Of a stretch of 12,488 bases of DNA, positions 7,210 through 12,488 are shown piece by piece. The stretch covers positions 1-12,488 of the forward strand of contig MHDO01000028.1 of assembly GCA_001805005.1 (NCBI GenBank), written 5' to 3'. Within the stretch, counting starts at the first letter, position 1. The number at the start of each line of letters is the position of its first letter. A program made the position numbers and the translations under genes. The notes under the pieces are model-generated. The model was not told where the DNA came from and searched no databases. It was given only the letters and a program-made list of their open reading frames with translations. This stretch comes from Nitrospinae bacterium RIFCSPLOWO2_12_39_16 (GTDB lineage Bacteria; Nitrospinota; Nitrospinia; UBA9942).

Positions 7210-8688
7210 TCACTCCTTCCTCATTTGAGGAAATAAAATCACATCTCTGATTGAGGGGGAATTCGTAAAGAGCATTATGAGTCTGTCTATGCCAATCCCC
7301 TCTCCAGCCGTCGGGGGCATTCCATACTCTAATGCCCTCACAAAATCATCATCCATCATGTGTGCCTCTTCATCCCCAGCACCCCTCTGTGAAACTTGCT
7401 CCTCAAACCTCTCTCTCTGGTCTATAGGGTCGTTTAACTCTGTATAGGCATTTGCCATCTCCCTTTTTGCTATATAGAGTTCAAACCTTTCTACAAGTTC
7501 AGGGTTATCCCTTTTCTTTTTTGAAAGAGGGGATAAATCAAGGGGATAATCTGTTATAAATGTCGGCTGTATAAGTTTTGGCTCTACAGTATAATCAAAT
7601 ATTTTCTGCCATATCTTACCCTTTGTATCCGATTTTGTAATTGGCGTATCAAGGTCTCTTGCAAATTTTAATGCCTTTTCTTCATCATCCAATATATCAG
7701 GACTTACACCTCCCAATTCAATTATTGAATCCTTAAATGAATACCTCTTCCACGGCGGTGTCAAATCTATCTTTTCACTGCCATACTCTATAACAGATGT
7801 CCCCAGCACCTCTTTTGATAAAAAGGAGAACATCTCCTCAGTCAGGCTTATTAAATCATTGTAATCCGCATAAGCCATATAAAACTCAAGCATAGTAAAT
7901 TCAGGGTTGTGCTGTGTTGATATACCTTCATTTCTGAAATTCCTGTTTATCTCATAGACTCTCTCAAGCCCTCCAACCACAAGCCTCTTTAGATATAGCT
8001 CAGGTGCGATGCGTAAAAATAAATCCATACCGAGTGCATTATGATGGGTCTTAAACGGTTTTGCAGTAGCACCACCCGGGATGGACTGCATCATAGGTGT
8101 CTCAACCTCAAGAAAGCCTTTATTATTAAGAAAGTCCCTCATCTTCTGGACAATAAGCGTTCTCTTGATAAAGACCTCCCTGACTTCGGGATTGACAATC
8201 AAATCCACATACCTCTGTCTATATCTGATTTCAACATCCTTTAGTCCATGCCATTTTTCAGGGAGGGGCCTCAATGATTTTGTTAGGAGGGTAATACCTT
8301 TTGCATGGATGGTTAATTCATTTGTCCTTGTTCGGAAAACCTTGCCTGTTATGCCGATTATATCGCCAATATCATATTTAAGGAATGTATCATATACACC
8401 ATCACCCAACTCATCTTTTCTTATATATATCTGTAGTCTGCCTGACGAATCCTGAACATGACAGAAGGTGGTCTTTCCATGCTCCCTCCTTGTCATTATC
8501 CTGCCTGCAATGATAACCTCGTCATTAAGTTTCTCTAATTCTTCTTTTGGGAGGGCTCCGTATTTTTGTGAAACAAAACCTATAGAGTGGGTTATCCTAA
8601 ATCTGTCAATATAAGGGTCAGTGCCTGAATTTCTTAATTCCTGAAGCTTTGCCCTCCTCAACTGCATCTGCTCTGAAATGTCTTCCAA
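7210..8688 (-). CDS. lysS: Lysyl-tRNA synthetase, class II
   Basis: Charges tRNA-Lys with lysine in the cytoplasm. At 492 residues it matches bacterial LysS. The N-terminal OB-fold anticodon-binding domain spans about 55-135 (VIIAGRIMTRREHGKTTF at its start). The class II catalytic domain follows, with motif 1 around KRTLIVQKMRDFLNNKGFLEVETP (about 175-198), motif 2 FRNEGISTQHNPEFTMLEFY (251-270) and motif 3 GEGIGIDRLIMLFT (463-476), ending DVILFPQMRKE. Nothing essential appears missing. The start is a TTG at 8688 with AAGGAG five bases upstream (8699-8694), a strong pairing that supports the rare start codon. It is the first large gene of the string that continues with lolC, lolD, clpC, bamA and skp. 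A small lysine-rich ORF ends on its ribosome binding site. Confidence 0.96.
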   Translation of the reverse strand: MEDISEQMQLRRAKLQELRNSGTDPYIDRFRITHSIGFVSQKYGALPKEELEKLNDEVIIAGRIMTRREHGKTTFCHVQDSSGRLQIYIRKDELGDGVYDTFLKYDIGDIIGITGKVFRTRTNELTIHAKGITLLTKSLRPLPEKWHGLKDVEIRYRQRYVDLIVNPEVREVFIKRTLIVQKMRDFLNNKGFLEVETPMMQSIPGGATAKPFKTHHNALGMDLFLRIAPELYLKRLVVGGLERVYEINRNFRNEGISTQHNPEFTMLEFYMAYADYNDLISLTEEMFSFLSKEVLGTSVIEYGSEKIDLTPPWKRYSFKDSIIELGGVSPDILDDEEKALKFARDLDTPITKSDTKGKIWQKIFDYTVEPKLIQPTFITDYPLDLSPLSKKKRDNPELVERFELYIAKREMANAYTELNDPIDQRERFEEQVSQRGAGDEEAHMMDDDFVRALEYGMPPTAGEGIGIDRLIMLFTNSPSIRDVILFPQMRKE

Positions 8689-8693
8689 GTGGT

Positions 8694-8699
8694 CTCCTT
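8694..8699 (-). promoter_or_regulatory. lysS Shine-Dalgarno supporting a TTG start
   Basis: AAGGAG on the coding strand, five bases before TTG 8688. It overlaps the TAA stop (8700-8698) of the upstream small ORF, which would allow translational coupling. Confidence 0.75.
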
Positions 8700-8817
8700 A
8701 ATAATTTTTATCTATCTTCTTCTCTGTGTCCTCTGTGGTTAAATTAAATTTTTGTTCAGCCTTGTATTTGTTGTAACAGACATAGCATATCTTTCCCTTT
8801 TCAGTCTTCATCTTCAT
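8698..8817 (-). CDS. Small lysine-rich ORF with CxxC, upstream of lysS (hypothetical)
   Basis: A 39-codon frame starts at ATG 8817, preceded by AAGGAAGAG (8829-8821) at good spacing, and ends with TAA overlapping the lysS ribosome binding site. It has 10 lysines in 39 residues and a C-x-x-C pair (CYVC, residues 11-14). I do not recognise a family. The frame is also open upstream to 8916, but that extension is encoded by a 7-bp repeat array and is unlikely to be translated. The C-terminal LTTEDTEKK comes from a 9-bp repeat (CACAGAGGA/CACAGAGAA), which argues for relic sequence. It could be a leader peptide for lysS, a small zinc-binding protein or a chance frame. The good ribosome binding site is the main support. 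Confidence 0.35.
   Translation of the reverse strand: MKMKTEKGKICYVCYNKYKAEQKFNLTTEDTEKKIDKNY
8722..8739. repeat. 9-bp tandem motif (CACAGAGGA type)
   Basis: On the minus strand CACAGAGGA is followed by CACAGAGAA, preceded by AAC. I recall similar CACAGAGGA-type tracts as dispersed low-complexity repeats in many environmental bacterial genomes; this is memory, not a search. Only two units are present here. Confidence 0.45.
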
Positions 8818-8841
8818 ATGCTCTTCCTTGGCGCCAAGATA

Positions 8842-8887
8842 AAATCTGAAATCCGAAATCATACCCAAAATCCGATTTAGGATTTTA
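8842..8887. repeat. Heptanucleotide array D, inverted halves, upstream of lysS
   Basis: AAATCTG, AAATCCG, AAATCAT (8842-8862), an ACCCA interruption (8863-8867), AAATCC (8868-8873), then GATTTAG and GATTTTA (8874-8887). The central AAATCCGATTT is itself a near-palindrome. It uses the same AAATCNN/GATTTNN units as array A, 8.4 kb away, but in the opposite half order, so it belongs to the same repeat type. Confidence 0.8.
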
Positions 8888-8951
8888 GGTAAATTGCCAA
8901 GTCGCCTGAAAGACAAGACTGGCAGGTAATTTTGCGACGCAACTGTAATGA

Positions 8952-9128
8952 CCTGACAGGAACAAATGGGCGCTCATAATAGGGATAGAAAAATACAAAA
9001 AGACAGTCCCTGTCCAATATGCAGAAAAAGATGCAAATCTGATGAAGGAGTATCTGACAAAATTCATTGGAGTTCCGGAGGAGAATACAATATCAGATAC
9101 TCCGTTTCCCATGCTAAATTATTCTTGA
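8952..9128 (+). pseudogene. Caspase-like (peptidase C14) N-terminal fragment
   Basis: A plus-strand frame of 58 codons between stops (TGA at 8949 and TGA at 9126) contains KWALIIGIEKYKK followed by YAEKDANLMKEYL and FIGVPEENTI. This is the usual first strand and helix of bacterial caspase-like domains: a WAL-IGI-Y strand, then an A-x-x-DA helix, then an LG-P-EN turn. The frame ends before the catalytic His and Cys would occur, and there is no start codon with a ribosome binding site, so it is a remnant, not an active protease. The last residues (SDTPFPMLNYS) no longer look like the family, so homology probably breaks near 9100. Intact relatives are often regulatory or defence-linked proteases; nothing around it shows which kind this was. 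Confidence 0.65.
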
Positions 9129-9156
9129 AAATTACCATGTAGTATGTAATTTTCAA
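9125..9156. repeat. Perfect 11-bp inverted repeat with 10-nt loop
   Basis: Arms TTGAAAATTAC (9125-9135) and GTAATTTTCAA (9146-9156) are exact reverse complements. It sits exactly between the two plus-strand gene fragments, and the caspase fragment's stop codon lies inside the left arm. It could be an operator in front of the former ATPase gene (ATG at 9161), a small palindromic mobile element, or a decay junction. Confidence 0.75.
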
Positions 9157-9160
9157 ACTA

Positions 9161-9415
9161 ATGAAGATAAGACGCGCACAGTTAATTGAAAAGACCCTTT
9201 AAGCCATAAAGCGGTTTCCTGTTACACTGTTTGTTGGACCGAGACAGTGCGGAAAGACGATGCTTGCCAGAGAAATATTCGGCATGAAGGAAGGGAGTTA
9301 TTTTGACCTTGAGGATACTGAAACGCCGTTAAGGCCGGAAATAGCGCAGCTTGTTCTGAAAGACCAGCGCAGTTTAGTAGTGATAGATGAGTTTCAGCGC
9401 CGCTCTTGGAATTAA
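9161..9415 (+). pseudogene. AAA_14-type ATPase fragment with in-frame stop
   Basis: The frame starting ATG 9161 reads MKIRRAQLIEKTL, then a TAA stop at 9200, then continues in the same frame as AIKRFPVTLFVGPRQCGKTM to a second TAA at 9413. It carries Walker A GPRQCGKT (9236-9259), SYFDLED (the strand typical of this family) and Walker B LVVIDEFQR (about 9373-9399). This is the N-terminal third of the AAA_14 / DUF4143 ATP-binding proteins, about 400 residues when intact. The rest of the ATPase and all of DUF4143 are missing. The Cys in GPRQCGKT is a slight deviation from the usual GPRQVGKT. Both the internal stop and the truncation mark it as dead. Confidence 0.7.
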
Positions 9416-9496
9416 GACAGGATTTAGAGAAGCATCATCTTCTAAAATAGGGATACCATTAATCTAACCACCTGACCTCCTCTTAACAAAGGGGGA

Positions 9497-10717
9497 CTAA
9501 CCCTTATCAAGACAGGGTTTAATAATCTTGTAAACATATTCCGGTGAAATAACTTTCAGACAAACATTATCGGTGCATGGTGTTTTTCTATGGTTTGCGG
9601 CGCTCACGCATGGAGAACATGCGAGACCAGCATAGATTGCCTTAGAATTCCCAAGAGAGCCGTAAAGCTTTGGGGTCTCAGGCCCATAGATAACGAAAGA
9701 TGGCAGATCCAAAACCGCAGAAAAATGTCCGGGTCCTGAATCATTGGTTACCATGCAGTGTGAAACGGAATAAAGTAATGGCAGTTCGTGAAACTTGGAC
9801 TCGCCGGCAAAATTATAACATCTCTCGTTTTTTACAGAGAGGCGGAGTTTTTCTGCCTCTTCCCTTTCTCCGGCAGAACCTGTGATTAACACAACTGTAT
9901 CAGGATAGTCATTTAAAATATATTGAATAAGTAATGAGAAATTTTCAGGCATCCATCGCCGTTGTATGAGCATTTCACTGGCATTGGGATTAATCAAGAC
10001 AATCCTCTTTTTATCTCTGTTGAAAAGCTGGCACAGAGTCTCAATTTTTTCAATCATCTGTATTTTCTGTTTATGGTCAACGGTCACTTTATCCAGCCGA
10101 ATTTCTTCATCAGTAATGAGGGTCTTGGAATAGGGGATTTCTCTATTATTGGAAAGCAGGGCATTGATGAGAGAAATAAAGTTTTTTGCAATATGAATAT
10201 GAGGATTATACGATACCCTGTGTGTTAAAAAATCTCCGCGATATAAACCTTCGTTATGGTATCCATAAAATCCCACGCGATTAATTGCACCAGACAGGAT
10301 TGTCAGTAGGGCAGTAAATCTGGAAAATAATTCAAGGTCAATAACAGTATCTATATTTCTATCCCTTGCCCATATCAAAAAACGCAAGGTATCAAAGGTA
10401 AGGGAGAAGAAAGAATCTTCACTGATGGTAAAGATATTTTCTTCTTTGACGGTATTGAGTAGGTTCAGGCTGGGTTTATTCCTTTTGAAAATTAAAAAGA
10501 ATAGTTCACTACCAGTCAAACTTCTCTGCAACTTTTTCATTGCAGGGTCAACAAGGATGGCACTCCCCATTTCTGAAAGTTCAATAAAGAGAATGTTTTT
10601 TGGCTGAGCAGTTTCTTTTGTGTGAAAAATAAAAATGGTTTTAAAAAAAATGGAAAAGAAAAGGCACAAAGGAACGCCCATGTAAAAATCTATTTTTCTC
10701 ATTAAATCTACTTTCAT
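9497..10717 (-). CDS. Glycosyltransferase family 9 (heptosyltransferase-like), membrane-anchored
   Basis: Likely transfers a sugar, possibly a heptose, to a lipid-linked or LPS-type acceptor on the cytoplasmic face of the inner membrane. At 406 residues it has two Rossmann-like halves. The N-terminal half contains NILFIELSEMGSAIL (41-55), the usual GT9 opening where the acceptor binds. The C-terminal half contains LINPNASE (241-248), RRWMPENF (253-260), TNDSGPGHFSA (324-334, donor binding) and FVIYGPETP (341-349). Near the end is a Cys cluster (CSPC 367-370, C381, C386), a pattern seen in some GT9 subfamilies. Residues about 10-32 form a hydrophobic helix before the catalytic domain, unusual for textbook heptosyltransferases, which are peripheral. 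The ATG at 10717 has a weak GGGA four bases upstream; M6 is an alternative start. It follows the GT39-type gene by nine bases, so they are probably cotranscribed. The exact sugar is not deducible. Confidence 0.85.
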   Translation of the reverse strand: MKVDLMRKIDFYMGVPLCLFFSIFFKTIFIFHTKETAQPKNILFIELSEMGSAILVDPAMKKLQRSLTGSELFFLIFKRNKPSLNLLNTVKEENIFTISEDSFFSLTFDTLRFLIWARDRNIDTVIDLELFSRFTALLTILSGAINRVGFYGYHNEGLYRGDFLTHRVSYNPHIHIAKNFISLINALLSNNREIPYSKTLITDEEIRLDKVTVDHKQKIQMIEKIETLCQLFNRDKKRIVLINPNASEMLIQRRWMPENFSLLIQYILNDYPDTVVLITGSAGEREEAEKLRLSVKNERCYNFAGESKFHELPLLYSVSHCMVTNDSGPGHFSAVLDLPSFVIYGPETPKLYGSLGNSKAIYAGLACSPCVSAANHRKTPCTDNVCLKVISPEYVYKIIKPCLDKG

Positions 10718-10726
10718 AATTTCCCT

Positions 10727-12488
10727 TTAATTTATCCTTAAGTATTCATTCTCTATTGTTATATTATTTAAAACCACCCTACATGGCGTGATGTCTTGTT
10801 TGAACACATAAACATTATTCAGCAACATGTTCAGAATAAAGGAAGGTATAGGCAGAGAGAGCATAGTAAGTCCATCAACCTTTATTCCAATATTATTTTC
10901 AGGGGTTACAATCGGCCTGAATTTCATCTGTAGATTTGCATAACGATTCAGGTCGGCTGAAAGGTGTATTATATTTTTATTAAAATGGATATCTATATTT
11001 TTGATACCCTTTGCCTCTTTTTCCAAAAATTTTCTTAAATCCTCTGCATATATCTTCCCTGATGGGATAACCTCTTTCAGGCTGATTACTTCTATCTTTC
11101 CCTCTTTTAATTTATAGAGATTTACAGTTATATCCTGAAATGTAAATTTTATATCATTAACAATCATTCCTGCATCTTTATGCTTATAATCACCTATCAT
11201 TGCCTTTTTTGCAAGAATTGTTATCTCTTTGAACCTACCCCTCAGAGTTTCTTCATCTTCATAAGGAGCTATCTGAATCTCTAGTACATCATGGTTTTTG
11301 ACAAATTGGAGGAGAATTGTTTCAAGCCTCTCTTTTATCATATTGATAATATCCTTTGCGATTACCTCTGACAGGGGAATTATATCCCTTTTATAGAGTG
11401 TTGCCGTAGAGCCATCAGGAAGTTTAAATTCTCTGAACTTGCTAAAGATATTTGTAAATTCAGGTGGGGGTGTCTCAATATATTTCGTTAATGTATGAGC
11501 CTTTTCTCTGAAAAGAGGTCCAACATTTCCAGTCTTTGTAACAATGTAGTCTGTGAACTCAGGAAAGTTTGTATGCCAGCTAAAATGTATATTATTGTAT
11601 TTGTTAAAATATTTATAGTATTCAAATGTTGCCTTCGCAAATGTCGGATAGTCCGGTATTATCCTCACCATATTTTTAATGTTGTAGAAGCTGTTTTCAG
11701 AGAGGATTACCTTCTCAATCTCATCAACCTTCCAGTTTTCCCTTGCCGGTGGGTTGCTTTGTGAGAGGATGATATTCAATGATCCAAGGGAGATTCGTTC
11801 AGCAGGAAGGAGCCTCAATCCGTAGAGAGATGAAAAATATTGCAGAAAAATAAAAATTATAATAATGACTGAAATGCTGTCTTTTGCAATACCTGATTTT
11901 ATATCCTTTATCCAGAAAGTGGAAAATATGGCAACTGCCGGAAGATAGTGCATTGAGTAGCGTGAATCCTTATTGGCAATGGCTGTTACTATAATGTAGG
12001 ACCCTATAAACCACCAGAAGATGCTTATATCTCTATTATCTCTGTATTTATAGATATATAATGCAAAGCTAATGATAAACAGAATATAAAGGGGTGAAGA
12101 TACCTGCTCATTTATTGCCTTCAGATAATATATGAAATTTTCTATATTTAGACCGTGGGGATCTCCTTCAATAACTGCGCTGTCTTTGATGCTGATACCT
12201 GCATTGAGGAGTATGTTTCCCATATTTGAAATATACCAGGGGGAGAAAATAGTAATTGAAATAATTGAGGCAGCAGCAAGATTCTTTATTTGATTTCTGA
12301 CTTCTGACTTCTGACTTCTGACTTCTTTTAAAATCATATATATCTTATAAATGAGGGCAGGGAATACAAAAAAAAGAAAATTCCAGCGGGTTAGCATACC
12401 TATTCCCGCCGCGATACCGAATGCTATGGAATATCTTCTCTCTTTAAAGGTATTCGATTTGAGAAGGAAGTATATGGTAAGGGTGACT
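10727..12488 (-). CDS. GT39/GT-C membrane glycosyltransferase with C-terminal LmeA/DUF2993-like domain (5' end cut)
   Basis: The frame is open to the right window edge, so the N-terminus, with the catalytic Asp loop, is missing; 586 codons are visible. The first part (visible residues 1 to about 225) has at least five hydrophobic helices and GT-C C-terminal features: GIGMLTRWNFLFF, TIFSPWYISN and NKDSRYSMHYLPAVAIF, typical of ArnT/PMT-like enzymes that use polyprenyl-phosphate sugars on the periplasmic side. A soluble periplasmic part follows, ending with LPDGSTATLYKRD. The last about 210 residues (roughly 11350 to 10727) are a beta-rich domain (ITILAKKAMIGDYKHKDAG, SGKIYAEDLRKFLEKEAK, GIKVDGLTM, ILNMLLNN) that resembles LmeA/DUF2993 lipid-binding proteins. 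The fusion is read through without a break. A 7-bp repeat encodes the polar loop EVRSQKSEVRNQ between two helices. The GT part is well supported; the DUF2993 call is moderate. Confidence 0.75.
   Translation of the reverse strand, partial: VTLTIYFLLKSNTFKERRYSIAFGIAAGIGMLTRWNFLFFVFPALIYKIYMILKEVRSQKSEVRNQIKNLAAASIISITIFSPWYISNMGNILLNAGISIKDSAVIEGDPHGLNIENFIYYLKAINEQVSSPLYILFIISFALYIYKYRDNRDISIFWWFIGSYIIVTAIANKDSRYSMHYLPAVAIFSTFWIKDIKSGIAKDSISVIIIIFIFLQYFSSLYGLRLLPAERISLGSLNIILSQSNPPARENWKVDEIEKVILSENSFYNIKNMVRIIPDYPTFAKATFEYYKYFNKYNNIHFSWHTNFPEFTDYIVTKTGNVGPLFREKAHTLTKYIETPPPEFTNIFSKFREFKLPDGSTATLYKRDIIPLSEVIAKDIINMIKERLETILLQFVKNHDVLEIQIAPYEDEETLRGRFKEITILAKKAMIGDYKHKDAGMIVNDIKFTFQDITVNLYKLKEGKIEVISLKEVIPSGKIYAEDLRKFLEKEAKGIKNIDIHFNKNIIHLSADLNRYANLQMKFRPIVTPENNIGIKVDGLTMLSLPIPSFILNMLLNNVYVFKQDITPCRVVLNNITIENEYLRIN
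12295..12322. repeat. Heptanucleotide array E inside the GT39-type gene
   Basis: Four exact copies of TTCTGAC followed by a partial TTCT. On the coding strand it reads as GTCAGAA repeats and encodes EVRSQKSEVRNQ, a charged loop between predicted membrane helices. Because 7 is not a multiple of 3, the three reading phases give the peptide its 7-residue quasi-period. Confidence 0.9.

Larger units (their letters stand above)
8818..9496. other. Relic region without an intact large gene
   Basis: Between the lysS side and the end of the GT9 gene there are 679 bases with no intact large gene on either strand. They contain heptad array D, a caspase-like fragment, an 11-bp inverted repeat and an AAA_14 fragment (each listed separately). 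The stretch 8888-8951 shows nothing I can name. At 9399-9464 a short plus-strand frame, one phase off the ATPase frame, reads AALGIKTGFREASSSKIGIP; I cannot assign it. At 9464-9502 the hexamer CTAACC occurs twice flanking a C/G-rich imperfect hairpin. A promoter for lysS must lie here or in the upstream genes, but I see no convincing -35/-10 pair. Confidence 0.6.

Noticed and set aside
8818..8916. N-terminal extension of the small ORF before lysS
   Set aside because: This part is encoded by heptad array D and has no ribosome binding site of its own; the ATG at 8817 has a good one.
8885..9112. 75-codon minus-strand frame without recognisable domains
   Set aside because: It is antisense to the caspase-like fragment, which has the convincing protein signature, and its own translation is low-complexity hydrophobic sequence.
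9399..9467. Plus-strand frame reading AALGIKTGFREASSSKIGIP as a gene end
   Set aside because: Too short and not matched to any family I can name with confidence; noted only within the relic region.
9464..9502. Possible intrinsic terminator after the GT9 gene
   Set aside because: The stem (CCCCCTT against GAGGAGG) has a mismatch and no T-tract follows on the minus strand; the CTAACC pair is too short to call an element.

Overview
The window looks like chromosomal DNA of an AT-rich diderm (Gram-negative-type) bacterium. The evidence is an outer-membrane assembly set (BamA, a Skp/OmpH-type chaperone and a LolC/LolD lipoprotein exporter) together with a ClpC-type (M-domain) AAA+ unfoldase, a class of unfoldase best known from Gram-positive bacteria and cyanobacteria. 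A Nitrospirota or other deep, non-enterobacterial lineage would fit, but that is inference; no taxonomic marker gene is present. All six complete protein genes, and both genes cut by the window edges, are on the minus strand. The only plus-strand coding traces are two gene fragments near 9 kb.

Right part (12488 to 9497, read in the direction of transcription): the C-terminal part of a membrane glycosyltransferase of the GT-C/GT39 type carries a C-terminal domain resembling LmeA/DUF2993. Nine bases later follows a GT9 (heptosyltransferase-like) enzyme with an N-terminal membrane anchor. Together they look like a small surface-glycan module.

Middle (about 9496 to 8700): a relic zone without an intact large gene. 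On the plus strand it holds a caspase-like (peptidase C14) N-terminal fragment and an AAA_14-type ATPase fragment with an in-frame stop. Between them lies a perfect 11-bp inverted repeat. The zone also holds a heptanucleotide repeat array and, on the minus strand, a lysine-rich 39-codon ORF whose stop codon overlaps the Shine-Dalgarno of lysS.

Left part (8688 to 1): a tight gene string lysS - lolC - lolD - clpC - bamA - skp (cut at the left edge). Gaps are 53, 3, about 16, an overlap or near-overlap, and 82 bases, so it is probably one transcription unit. It links lysyl-tRNA charging, lipoprotein release from the inner membrane, protein quality control, outer-membrane protein insertion and periplasmic chaperoning. 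The position of clpC between the Lol and Bam genes is unusual.

The most striking feature is a set of five separate arrays of exactly phased 7-bp repeats: 348-410, 2665-2780 (two blocks), 6696-6730, 8842-8887 and 12295-12322. Unit sequences differ between arrays but the period is always 7. Three loci have two halves in inverted orientation and could fold as hairpins. Three lie inside reading frames: one builds the bamA signal peptide and its translation start region, one adds a short polar insertion to LolC, and one adds a polar loop to the glycosyltransferase. A fourth supplies the bamA stop codon. This recurrent 7-bp structure is the best candidate here for something not well described.
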